Of a stretch of 64,000 nt of DNA, positions 55,246 to 63,287 are shown one piece after another. Below the pieces are notes generated by a model. It was not told the DNA's origin and did not search any database. It worked only from the letters and a program-made list of their open reading frames with translations. The DNA is from Rhodobacterales bacterium HKCCE2091 (lineage in GTDB: Bacteria > Pseudomonadota > Alphaproteobacteria > Rhodobacterales > Rhodobacteraceae), in the NCBI GenBank assembly GCA_015689685.1, contig WVSL01000019.1, positions 1 through 64,000 on the forward strand. The letters are read 5' to 3'. Numbering within the stretch: position 1 is the stretch's first letter; each line of letters opens with the position of its first letter. The translations under genes and the position numbers were made by a program.

Positions 55246-56205
55246 ATGACCCTTTTCCGCGCCGGTTTCGCCCTTCTCGCCGCCCTCGTCCTTGCCGCCC
55301 CCGCACGGGCGGACTGGGGGATGCAGGCCGCCGAGGTCGGGGGCGTGTTCTGGGGCGCGGCCGAATCCGGGGCCGGGTTCTCGGTCACCTGCGCCGCCTA
55401 TCCGCCCGGCGCGGCACCGATCCGGGCCGAGGCGCGGGCCGTCGCGACCGCGCCCGATGCCGTGCGGGTGATCCTCTCGACCGCGCTTGCCGGTCCGGGA
55501 GACAGCCCGCGCGACGACCTGATGGTGGTGGCGGGGCCGAACGGCTACCTGCTGCCCCCGGCGGAGTTCGACCCCGAAACCGGCTGGTGGGCGACGGTGA
55601 TCGGCGCGGGCGACGCCATGTTCCCGGCCATCGCGGCGGAGCAGGAAATCCGCGTCAGGTCCGACAGCGCCGACACCGCGATCTCGGCGCGCGGGTTCGC
55701 CGCGGTCTACCGCACCTTCGTCTCCACCTGTTCCGCCCGCTTCGGCCGCACCGGCGCGGACTGGACGGTGCACGTGCCGGAATGGGACCACGCGCAATCC
55801 GCCGCCACCGCCTCGCCCATGCGGGACGCCGCGGCGCGGGAGGTCGCTCAATTCTGCGGGTCCGACGGCTTCCTGCCCGATGTCATGACCACGGACTTCG
55901 ACCGCGACGGCACGGAGGACATCGTGCTCGACTGGTCGCTCGTCGACTGCCCCGCGCCCGTCATCGCCTCGCGCTGCACCGCGACCGGCTGCCCGGTGCT
56001 GGTGTTCCTGAGCGGGCTCTACCCCGCCCTCGGCAATCCCGCCTCGCTGTTCGATTCCAGCGACCCGCGCCTCGGCGCCCTGTCCGACGGTACGCCGTCG
56101 CTGACGGTGCTGGCACCGGCGCGGGGGCTGACCACCTGCCGCGCCGAGGCCTGCGACCAAGTCTGGACATGGAACGGCGCCGCCTTCTCGCCCCTGCCGG
56201 AGTGA
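55246..56205 (+). CDS. Uncharacterised secreted Cys-containing protein
   Basis: A 319-residue protein with a signal peptide (cleavage after ARA, about residue 18) and no recognised domain. The mature part has several cysteines likely to form disulfides, a CGSDGFLPDV segment and an EF-hand-like loop DFDRDGTEDIVLDW near residue 220, as seen in FG-GAP/VCBS-like repeats. It may be a periplasmic binding or surface protein. It is divergent from purQ and ends eight bases before the convergent alcohol dehydrogenase stop. Confidence 0.7.
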   Translation: MTLFRAGFALLAALVLAAPARADWGMQAAEVGGVFWGAAESGAGFSVTCAAYPPGAAPIRAEARAVATAPDAVRVILSTALAGPGDSPRDDLMVVAGPNGYLLPPAEFDPETGWWATVIGAGDAMFPAIAAEQEIRVRSDSADTAISARGFAAVYRTFVSTCSARFGRTGADWTVHVPEWDHAQSAATASPMRDAAAREVAQFCGSDGFLPDVMTTDFDRDGTEDIVLDWSLVDCPAPVIASRCTATGCPVLVFLSGLYPALGNPASLFDSSDPRLGALSDGTPSLTVLAPARGLTTCRAEACDQVWTWNGAAFSPLPE

Positions 56206-56212
56206 CCGGCGG

Positions 56213-57250
56213 TCAGGCGGCGAAGTCGGTGATGACGGCGGTGCCCGGCGGCGTCGGCCCGTTCATCGCCGCAAGCTCGGCCGAGGCATCGGACAGCGCG
56301 ACCTCCCGCGCCACCAGCGGCGACAGGTCGACCTGCCCGCGCTCGATCATCCCGAGCAGCGAGGGAAACCGCCACGCCGGCATCCCGCGGGTGCCGTAAA
56401 GCGCGAGATTGCCCTGGTAGACCGCGCTCATGTTGATATCCATCCGCGCGGTGTGCCCCACGGGCATCCCCACCTGCACATGGCGGCCGAGGGGTGCTAG
56501 GCATTCGAGCGAGGCGTTGACCGTCTGCGGGATGCCGAGCGCCTCGACCGACACCTGTGCCCCGCCCTTCGTGATCTCGCGGATCTCCTCCGCCACGCGG
56601 CCGCCGCGCGCGTCCACCGCCGCGTCGGCACCAAGGCGGACGGCGTTCTGCAGCTTCTCCGGCACCACGTCGACGGCGATCACCTGCGCGCCCATCGCCT
56701 TCGCGAGCAGGACCGCGGCCAGCCCGATGCCGCCGGTGCCGTGGACCGCGACCCATTCGCCCGCCTTCACGTCCGCCCGGCCGGTCAGCGCATGCCAGGA
56801 GGTCGTGACCCGGCAGCCGAGCCCGGCGGCGAGCGCGGGCGACAGCCGGTCGGGCAGACGCACCAGATTGTGGTCGCGCGGGACGGCGACGTATTCCGCG
56901 TAGGCCCCCGGCAGGGTGAAGCCGGGTGCCAACTGGTCGAGGCAGGTGTTCGACACGCCCTGCCGGCAGTTCGGGCAGGTGCCGCAGCCGAGAATGAAGG
57001 GCGCGATCAACCGGTCACCGACCGCGTATTGCGCGCGCGGCCCCGCCGCGACCACCGTGCCGCAGTATTCGTGCCCGAGGATCGAGCCGTCCTTCACCTT
57101 CGGATGCTCCCCGATCCAGCCGTGGTGGTCCGACCGGCAGACGCCGCAGCCGAGCACCTCCAGCACCACGCCGTCCTCGGGGCAGTCCGGGTCCGGCACC
57201 TCCTCGATCGACAGGGGTGCCGAGAATTCGCGGACGATTGCGGCGCGCAT
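56213..57250 (-). CDS. Zinc-dependent alcohol dehydrogenase (MDR family)
   Basis: A 345-residue medium-chain dehydrogenase. Catalytic zinc ligands are in CGVCRSDHHGW and GHEYCG; the structural zinc site has four cysteines in GCGTCPNCRQGVSNTC; the NAD(P)-binding GTGGIGLAAVLLA follows. It resembles zinc alcohol dehydrogenases acting on primary or secondary alcohols; the substrate is unknown. The ATG at 57250 gives the standard MRAAIVREF start. It lies downstream of the GlxA-type regulator gene, 58 bases away on the same strand. Confidence 0.92.
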   Translation of the reverse strand: MRAAIVREFSAPLSIEEVPDPDCPEDGVVLEVLGCGVCRSDHHGWIGEHPKVKDGSILGHEYCGTVVAAGPRAQYAVGDRLIAPFILGCGTCPNCRQGVSNTCLDQLAPGFTLPGAYAEYVAVPRDHNLVRLPDRLSPALAAGLGCRVTTSWHALTGRADVKAGEWVAVHGTGGIGLAAVLLAKAMGAQVIAVDVVPEKLQNAVRLGADAAVDARGGRVAEEIREITKGGAQVSVEALGIPQTVNASLECLAPLGRHVQVGMPVGHTARMDINMSAVYQGNLALYGTRGMPAWRFPSLLGMIERGQVDLSPLVAREVALSDASAELAAMNGPTPPGTAVITDFAA

Positions 57251-57308
57251 GGCGGTCTCCTCCCAAAGGCCGGTTCCGGCCACAGGGGACAGGCGCGGCC
57301 GGGAAAGG

Positions 57309-58298
57309 TCAAGCGGCGGGTCGACCGCCCGCGAAGGCACCGCCGTACCGCTTGCGCCACGACCCCGGCGGCACGCCCTCGACACGGCGGAAGGCGCGCG
57401 CGAAGGAACTGACATCGGCATAGCCAAGTGTGTCCGCGATCTCCTTCAGGGCCAGGTCGCCGGATTCTAGCAGCTCCCGCGCGCGGGCTATGCGGACGCT
57501 GCGGCAGTAGTCCACCGGGGTCATGCCGGTCGCGTTCGCGAACCGGCGCAGGAACGTCCGCCGTTCGAGCTGCGCCGCCAGCGCCATCTGGGCCAGCGCC
57601 AGCCCGCGCCCGTCATGGGCATGGACGAGATCCTGCGCCCGGCGCACCGCCGCGTCGCCGTGACCGAGCGGCGGGACGAAGGCCGGCCCGCCACCGGACA
57701 CGGAGGCGGAGGGCGCGGCGAGGATGAAGCGCGCGGTCTGGTCCCGCACCGCCGCGCCCAGCAACCGGCCGACCAGCACGAGCCCGATATCGACCCAGGC
57801 CATGAAGCCACCCGCGGTCATCAGGTCGGGGTAGTCCACCACGCGCCGCGACAGGTCGATGGCGACCGAGGGAAAGCTCTCGCGGATCGGCGCAGCGTAG
57901 CTGTGATGGGTCGAGGCCACCCGCCCGTCGAGCAACCCGGTATGGGCCAGCATGTAGACGCCGGAGCAGATGGCGACGACCAGCGTGCCCTCGGCATGGG
58001 CGGAGCGAATCCAGTCCGCGACCTGCTGGCAGACCCGCAGCGGCGGCGGGTCGGTCATCGTCGGCGGCACGATCAGGATGTCCGGCCGCGCCACCGGCCC
58101 CTCCCCCAGGACACGGGCGAACCCCTCACCGTCCAGGTCGGGCTGCCAGTGCGACACCCGGGGCGGGGCGCCGGCCCCGGCCCGGCCCGCGAAACGTCCG
58201 GCGATGGCGAAGAGATCTGTCAGCCCGTGCACGGCAGTCAGCTGCGCCCCGGGATAGACCACGATACCGACGTCCCCGGCCGTTCCGCCCGCGTCCAT
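57309..58298 (-). CDS. GlxA-family transcriptional regulator (DJ-1/PfpI plus AraC)
   Basis: A 329-residue regulator with a DJ-1/PfpI-like amidotransferase domain (about 10-190, nucleophile-elbow cysteine in VAICSGVYML) and a C-terminal AraC-type double HTH (about 225-320, with LKEIADTLGYADVSSFARAF). Such proteins sense small metabolites such as choline or glycine betaine derivatives in other bacteria. The ATG at 58298 is used; a GTG 30 bases upstream is also in frame. It probably controls the downstream alcohol dehydrogenase or the divergent hydrolase. Confidence 0.9.
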   Translation of the reverse strand: MDAGGTAGDVGIVVYPGAQLTAVHGLTDLFAIAGRFAGRAGAGAPPRVSHWQPDLDGEGFARVLGEGPVARPDILIVPPTMTDPPPLRVCQQVADWIRSAHAEGTLVVAICSGVYMLAHTGLLDGRVASTHHSYAAPIRESFPSVAIDLSRRVVDYPDLMTAGGFMAWVDIGLVLVGRLLGAAVRDQTARFILAAPSASVSGGGPAFVPPLGHGDAAVRRAQDLVHAHDGRGLALAQMALAAQLERRTFLRRFANATGMTPVDYCRSVRIARARELLESGDLALKEIADTLGYADVSSFARAFRRVEGVPPGSWRKRYGGAFAGGRPAA

Positions 58299-58416
58299 CG
58301 CTGTCACTTTCGGTCCAGACTTTGACACCCCGGGTCATACCAGAACGCGCGCCCTTCGGCCATCCTGTCGCGGGCACTCCCCGCCCAGATCTCCGGCATC
58401 CGGAAAGGACGCGACC

Positions 58417-59271
58417 ATGCACGAGGAAGACTTCACCAGCCCCGGCGGCATCCGCATCCACATGCGGTCCTGGCTGCCCGACGCCCCGCCCCGCGCGGCG
58501 GTCGCCATCTGCCACGGCGTCAACTCGCACTCGGGCCAGTATGCCTGGACCGGAACCCAGTTCGCCGCCCGGGGCATCGCCGCCTACGCGCTCGACCTGC
58601 GTGGCCGCGGCCTTTCGGACGGAGATCGGTTCTTCGTCGAGGACATCGCCGATTACGTCACCGACCTGCGCGGCCTGATTTCCATCGTGAAGGAGCGCCA
58701 CCCGGGCCTGCCGCTCTACCTTCTCGGGCACAGCGCCGGCGGGGTCACCGCCTGCACCTACGCGCTCGACCACCAGGACGAGATCGACGGGCTGATCTGC
58801 GAAAGCTTCGCCTTCCAGGTGCCCGCACCGGGCTTCGCGCTGGCCGCGATCAAGGGCCTGTCGCACATCGCGCCCCGGCTCGGCGTGCTGACACTGAAGA
58901 TGAAGGACTTCAGCCGCGATCCCGCCGCCGTCGCCGCGCTGGAGGCGGATCAGCTGACCAAGGGCGAAACGCAGCCCGCCGCCACCGTCGCGGCGCTTGT
59001 CCGCGCCGACGACCGCCTGCACGACAGCTTCGGTGAGATCACCCTGCCGGTCCTGATCCTGCACGGCACCGAGGACCACGCCACGGTCTGCCACGGCAGC
59101 GAGTATTTCCACGCCAACGCGGGATCGAAGGACAAGACGCTGAAGCTCTACGAAGGCCATTACCACGACCTTCTGAACGACTACGGCAAGGAAGGCGTGT
59201 TCGACGACATCGCGGGCTGGATCGAGGCCCGGATCGGCAGCGTGAAACCGAGGGTCACGGCGGCCGAGTGA
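58417..59271 (+). CDS. Alpha/beta hydrolase, lysophospholipase/monoacylglycerol lipase type
   Basis: A 284-residue hydrolase with the oxyanion segment CHGVNSHSG, nucleophile serine in LGHSAGGVT, acid in HGTEDHAT and His in YEGHYHDLL. The order and the lid region fit the monoglyceride lipase/lysophospholipase group. It has no signal peptide, so it probably acts in the cytoplasm on membrane-derived lipids. It is divergent from the GlxA-type regulator, 118 bases away. Confidence 0.9.
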   Translation: MHEEDFTSPGGIRIHMRSWLPDAPPRAAVAICHGVNSHSGQYAWTGTQFAARGIAAYALDLRGRGLSDGDRFFVEDIADYVTDLRGLISIVKERHPGLPLYLLGHSAGGVTACTYALDHQDEIDGLICESFAFQVPAPGFALAAIKGLSHIAPRLGVLTLKMKDFSRDPAAVAALEADQLTKGETQPAATVAALVRADDRLHDSFGEITLPVLILHGTEDHATVCHGSEYFHANAGSKDKTLKLYEGHYHDLLNDYGKEGVFDDIAGWIEARIGSVKPRVTAAE

Positions 59272-59283
59272 AACTGACCGCGC

Positions 59284-59304
59284 GGGCCCGGAGATTCCGG
59301 GCCC
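59284..59304. terminator. GC hairpin between convergent hydrolase and purS genes
   Basis: GGGCCCGGA (59284-59292) pairs perfectly with TCCGGGCCC (59296-59304) around GAT, 12 bases after the hydrolase stop and 31 before the purS stop. There is no run of T on the plus side; the minus side has TTTC further on. A bidirectional terminator is likely from position. Confidence 0.5.
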
Positions 59305-59334
59305 CGCACGCGGCGGACCCGGCCAGCCCTGGGG

Positions 59335-59565
59335 TCAGGCCATCTCCACCCGGTAGCTTTCGATCACCGTGTTGGCGAGCAGCTTCTCGCACATCTCGGT
59401 GACCTCGGCCTCGGTGGTTCCGGGCGCGAGGTCCAGCTCGATCACCTTGCCCTGGCGCACGCCCTCGACCCCGCCGAAGCCCATCGCGCCGAGCGCGTGG
59501 CGCACCGCCTCGCCCTTCGGATCCAGCACACCCTGCTTCAGCATCACGGTCACGGTCGCGCGCAT
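59335..59565 (-). CDS. purS: Phosphoribosylformylglycinamidine synthase subunit PurS
   Basis: A 76-residue subunit that bridges PurQ and PurL. The start MRATVTVMLKQGVLDPKGEA and VRQGKVIELDL are characteristic. The ATG at 59565 follows AGGGGCAGGGG, a good ribosome-binding site, and gives the usual length; an upstream ATG at 59589 adds eight residues. It is 64 bases downstream of purC. PurQ does not follow it directly. Confidence 0.94.
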   Translation of the reverse strand: MRATVTVMLKQGVLDPKGEAVRHALGAMGFGGVEGVRQGKVIELDLAPGTTEAEVTEMCEKLLANTVIESYRVEMA

Positions 59566-59629
59566 CGCCCCTGCCCCTTCGTATTCCATAACTTTCCGGT
59601 CGCCCGGCCCGCCGCCCCGCGGACCGGCC

Positions 59630-60391
59630 TCAGTTGATCAGCGTCGGCTTCTGAACGCCGGTGCCGTTTGACGGCATCACGCCGAGCCTGCGGGCGACTT
59701 CCGTGTAGGCGTCGGCGAGATCACCGAGATCGCGGCGGAACACGTCCTTGTCGAGCTTGCGGCCGGTCTCGATATCCCACAGCCGGCAGCTGTCGGGCGA
59801 GATCTCGTCGGCCACGATAAGGCGCATGAAGTCGCCTTCCCAGATCCGCCCGATCTCGATCTTGAAGTCCACCAGCCGGATCCCGACGCCGAGCATCAGG
59901 CCGCTGAGGAAATCGTTCACCCGGAGCGCCAGCGCCACCATGTCGTCGAGGTCCTGCTGGCTGGCCCACCCGAACGCGATGATGTGCTCCTCGGACACGA
60001 GCGGGTCACCCAACTCGTCGTTCTTGAAGTAGAATTCCACGATCGGCCGCGGCAGCGCGGTGCCTTCCTCGAGCCCGAGCCGCTTCGCGAGCGACCCCGC
60101 GGCGACGTTGCGCACGACCACTTCCAGCGGGATGATCTCGACCGCGCGGATGAGCTGTTCGCGCATGTTGATGCGGCGGATGAAATGCGTCGGCACGCCG
60201 ATGGCGTTCAGCCCCGACATGAAGAATTCGCTCAGGCGGTTGTTCAGAACGCCCTTGCCGTCGATGGTTGCCCGCTTCTCGGCATTGAATGCGGTGGCGT
60301 CATCCTTGAAGTACTGCACCAGCGTGCCGGGCTCCGGTCCCTCATAGAGGATCTTGGCCTTGCCTTCGTAGACCTTCTTGCGCCTTGCCAT
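59630..60391 (-). CDS. purC: SAICAR synthetase
   Basis: A 253-residue phosphoribosylaminoimidazole-succinocarboxamide synthase, joining aspartate to CAIR with ATP in purine synthesis. Family stretches [18 protein letters not shown] at the start, [16 protein letters not shown] in the centre and [10 protein letters not shown] later are present. The ATG at 60391 gives the conserved start. It leads the purC-purS pair and is divergent from the zeta-subunit gene, 150 bases away. Confidence 0.96.
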   Translation of the reverse strand: MARRKKVYEGKAKILYEGPEPGTLVQYFKDDATAFNAEKRATIDGKGVLNNRLSEFFMSGLNAIGVPTHFIRRINMREQLIRAVEIIPLEVVVRNVAAGSLAKRLGLEEGTALPRPIVEFYFKNDELGDPLVSEEHIIAFGWASQQDLDDMVALALRVNDFLSGLMLGVGIRLVDFKIEIGRIWEGDFMRLIVADEISPDSCRLWDIETGRKLDKDVFRRDLGDLADAYTEVARRLGVMPSNGTGVQKPTLIN

Positions 60392-60541
60392 GAAACTGTC
60401 CTTGAAACCGCCGGCGCGACCCTCGCGCCGCCAGCGCGGTTCTAGGCCAAAGAGCGCAATGCCGCAAGCCGCAGGCCTTGCGGCAGGGGGCGCGCCCGTA
60501 ATATCTGGTGGCAACGGATGCCGCCTTTGAGGAGACAGGCC

Positions 60542-60856
60542 ATGACCACCTTCGACGATCGCGAGAACGCGTTCGAGAACAAGTTCGCCCACGACGCCGA
60601 GATGCAGTTCAAGGCCGAAGCCCGCCGCAACAAGCTGATGGGCCTCTGGGTGGCGGAGAAGCTCGGCAAGTCCGGCGACGAGGCCGACGCCTACGCGAAG
60701 GAGGTCGTTCGCGCCGATTTCGAGGAAGCCGGCCATGAGGATGTCATGCGCAAGGTGCTCGGCGATCTCGGCGCCGTGGTGTCCGAGGCAGAGGTCCGCG
60801 CGAAGTACGCCGAGCTCCTGGCCGTCGCCAAGGGCCAGATCATGAACGAGCTGTGA
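60542..60856 (+). CDS. ATP synthase inhibitor zeta subunit (DUF1476)
   Basis: A 104-residue helical protein of the alphaproteobacterial zeta family, characterised in Paracoccus denitrificans as a natural inhibitor of ATP hydrolysis by F1-ATPase. The start [19 protein letters not shown] corresponds to the inhibitory N-terminal helix, and [19 protein letters not shown] to the next helices of the four-helix bundle. The ATG at 60542 is preceded by GAGGAGA. It is six bases ahead of the methyltransferase gene, so the two are co-transcribed. Confidence 0.92.
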   Translation: MTTFDDRENAFENKFAHDAEMQFKAEARRNKLMGLWVAEKLGKSGDEADAYAKEVVRADFEEAGHEDVMRKVLGDLGAVVSEAEVRAKYAELLAVAKGQIMNEL

Positions 60857-60862
60857 CCGGCG

Positions 60863-61876
60863 ATGAGTGACCTTCTCTCACGCCTCCTGGCCGAACGCGG
60901 CTGGCTGATGGCCGACGGGGCCACCGGGACCACCCTGTTCAACATGGGGCTGGAATCCGGCGACGCGCCCGAATTGTGGAACGTCGATCACCCCGACCGG
61001 ATCGCGGCGCTCTACAAGGGCGCGGTCGATGCCGGCTCCGACATCTTCCTCACCAACTCCTTCGGCGGCACCCGCGCGCGGCTGAAGCTGCACGACGCCC
61101 AGGACCGCGCGTTCGAGATGAACCGGCTCGCCGCCGAGATCGGGCGCGAGGTGGCCGATGCCTCCGGGCGCGAGGTCGTCGTCGCGGGCTCGATGGGGCC
61201 CACGGGCGAGATCATGGCGCCGATGGGCGCGCTGACCCACGAAACCGCGGTCGAGATGTTCCACGAACAGGCCGAGGGCCTGAAGGCGGGCGGCGCGGAC
61301 GTGCTCTGGGTCGAGACCATCTCGGCGCCCGAGGAATACAAGGCCGCCGCCGAGGCCGCAAAGCTCGCGGACATGCCCTGGTGTGGCACCATGAGCTTCG
61401 ACACCGCGGGCCGGACGATGATGGGCGTCACCTCCGCCGCCATGGCCGAGATGGTCGAGACCCTGGACCAGCCGCCGCTCGCCTTCGGGGCGAATTGCGG
61501 TGTCGGGGCCTCGGACCTGCTGCGCACCGTGCTCGGCTTCCGCGCGGCGGGGACCGAGCGGCCGGTGATCGCCAAGGGCAATGCCGGTATCCCGAAATAC
61601 GTCGATGGCCACATCCACTACGACGGCACGCCGGACTTGATGGCGCGCTACGCGGTGCTGGCACGCGATTGCGGTGCCTCGATCATCGGGGGCTGCTGCG
61701 GGACCACCGCGGATCACCTGAAGAAGATGCGTGAAGCCCTTGAGACCGAACCGAAATCCGGCCCGCCGACGCTGGACCAGATCACCGTGCAGCTCGGCGG
61801 GTTCTCGTCCGAAAGCGACGGTACCGACGGTGCCGGGCCGCAACGCCGCGCAAGCCGGAGACGCGGCCGCGGCTGA
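60863..61876 (+). CDS. bmt: Betaine-homocysteine S-methyltransferase
   Basis: A 337-residue zinc enzyme of the homocysteine methyltransferase fold. The zinc-binding cysteines are in GANCGVGA and [10 protein letters not shown]; the start [16 protein letters not shown] and the segment [10 protein letters not shown] match the alphaproteobacterial Bmt group that makes methionine from glycine betaine. A basic Arg-rich tail ([10 protein letters not shown]) extends beyond the domain. It is co-transcribed with the zeta-subunit gene and followed by a strong terminator. Confidence 0.9.
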   Translation: MSDLLSRLLAERGWLMADGATGTTLFNMGLESGDAPELWNVDHPDRIAALYKGAVDAGSDIFLTNSFGGTRARLKLHDAQDRAFEMNRLAAEIGREVADASGREVVVAGSMGPTGEIMAPMGALTHETAVEMFHEQAEGLKAGGADVLWVETISAPEEYKAAAEAAKLADMPWCGTMSFDTAGRTMMGVTSAAMAEMVETLDQPPLAFGANCGVGASDLLRTVLGFRAAGTERPVIAKGNAGIPKYVDGHIHYDGTPDLMARYAVLARDCGASIIGGCCGTTADHLKKMREALETEPKSGPPTLDQITVQLGGFSSESDGTDGAGPQRRASRRRGRG

Positions 61877-61902
61877 GGTCGGGAACGACGCCTGGAAACG
61901 AG

Positions 61903-61936
61903 AAACGGCCGCGTGATGACGCGGCCGTTTCGTTTT
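61903..61936. terminator. Strong intrinsic terminator after bmt, bidirectional
   Basis: AAACGGCCGCG (61903-61913) pairs perfectly with CGCGGCCGTTT (61920-61930) around TGATGA, followed by CGTTTTCG on the plus strand. On the minus strand the stem ends in T as well, so it can also end the VPLPA-CTERM transcript that stops at 61950. Confidence 0.85.
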
Positions 61937-61949
61937 CGGATCGCCCCGC

Positions 61950-62639
61950 TCAGGCGCGGCGACGAATGCGGCGCACGGCCGCCAGCCCGGCGAGACCGCC
62001 GGCCAGCAGAAGCCCGCCCGCCGGCAGCGGCACCTGCGACGGCACGAGGTCGAAGCTGACCGACTGGAGTTTCCAGTCGTCATCCGCCCCCGGCGCCGCG
62101 ATGCCGAAGATCGAACCGCTGAGCGGGCCGAAGCCGGTCAGCGTCGCGATCCCCGCCCCAGACAGGGAAAGCGCGCCGGTTGCGGCGGTCGGCCCGGACA
62201 GGAGCCCGTTGCCGTAGCTGTAGAGCGCCACGTCGTCGTTGCCGTCGACCTTGCTGAAGGTGAGCGCCGTCAGCGACACGCGAAGTGCGCCGAAGTCGAG
62301 CAGCAGGATCTCGGGCGCGCCGAGGCCGTCCACCGCGAAGCCGGTGTCGTCCCACGACACGTCGTTGCGGCAGGCGAAGGTGCCCCGGCCCGAGGGCGAA
62401 CAGGCCCCCGCGCCGCCATCGGGGCCTTGCCGGCTCATCGTCGAGACGATGTCGAGGTTCGACACGATCCCGCCGGCGTGGTTCGCGGCGGAGACCGCGA
62501 CCTGCTCGGACCCGTTGGTGTAGACGTTCGCGCCCGTGGTCAGCCCACGGGCGGTATTGAAGGTTATCGTGGCAGCCGAAGACGATCCCGCCGCGACGAA
62601 CGCGAGTAGCGCCGCCAGGAGGGAGACTTTGACATTCAT
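61950..62639 (-). CDS. VPLPA-CTERM sorting domain surface protein
   Basis: A 229-residue exported protein with a signal peptide (cleavage after SSAA, about residue 23), a beta-rich domain with two cysteines (CSPSGRGTFAC), and a C-terminal sorting signal: VPLPAG followed by a hydrophobic segment and the basic end RRIRRRA. This tripartite signal is the VPLPA-CTERM variant of PEP-CTERM, recognised by an exosortase-like enzyme in rhodobacteria. The middle domain is not recognised. It is probably exposed on the surface or part of exopolysaccharide-associated material. Confidence 0.85.
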   Translation of the reverse strand: MNVKVSLLAALLAFVAAGSSSAATITFNTARGLTTGANVYTNGSEQVAVSAANHAGGIVSNLDIVSTMSRQGPDGGAGACSPSGRGTFACRNDVSWDDTGFAVDGLGAPEILLLDFGALRVSLTALTFSKVDGNDDVALYSYGNGLLSGPTAATGALSLSGAGIATLTGFGPLSGSIFGIAAPGADDDWKLQSVSFDLVPSQVPLPAGGLLLAGGLAGLAAVRRIRRRA

Positions 62640-62915
62640 GTTGGTTACCCTGAAACGTTACCCGCCAACGTCAGCCCGGCAGCACCATTCCGCCGGACAG
62701 GGTGGGCAACGGCCACGATATACGCCCAGTTCCGACGCATTCACAACACATTCCGCGCGTCGGGATCCGGCACGGATCGTTTCGAACATAACGGCAACAC
62801 CCCGCCGGTTCGGCTGCCGGGAAACCTGGCGCACGAAGCGGTGCCGCCGCGACGATCCGCCGGTGCCGCGCGAGGTGCGGACCGGGCGTGGACTCCGGGT
62901 GGACCCGCCGTCGGT

Positions 62916-63272
62916 TCAGAGGCTCGCCCCGTCGAAATGGTGCGCGGTCAGCGCCCTCGGGTCGATGCCGTCGAGGCAGTTCGCGTTGATCGCCACCATC
63001 TCCTGCCCATCCGGGGTCTGGCCGAGCGCGTAACTCTGGATCCCGCAGGTGTTGCAGAAGCGGTGGTCGATGACGTGGTGGTTGAACCTGTAGCTGCTCG
63101 TCGCGTCCGCGCCCGCCATAAGGACGAAGTTTTCCGGGGTAGTGAAGGCGAGGACGGAGCCGAGCCGCCGGCAGCGGGAGCAGTTGCAGGTCACCGCGCC
63201 GTCGAGATCGACATCGACCTCGAACCGGACCGCGCCGCATTGGCAACTTCCGGTGTAATTGGCCTGGGCCAT
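62916..63272 (-). CDS. GFA family zinc-binding protein
   Basis: A 118-residue protein of the GFA (glutathione-dependent formaldehyde-activating enzyme-like) family. The zinc-binding cysteines are in CQCGAV, CNCSRC and CNTCG. The members are small Mss4-like beta folds; most have no proven function and formaldehyde chemistry should not be assumed. GGAGG lies seven bases before the ATG. It is 15 bases downstream of the radical SAM gene on the same strand. Confidence 0.88.
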   Translation of the reverse strand: MAQANYTGSCQCGAVRFEVDVDLDGAVTCNCSRCRRLGSVLAFTTPENFVLMAGADATSSYRFNHHVIDHRFCNTCGIQSYALGQTPDGQEMVAINANCLDGIDPRALTAHHFDGASL

Positions 63273-63287
63273 GACGAATCCTCCGGG

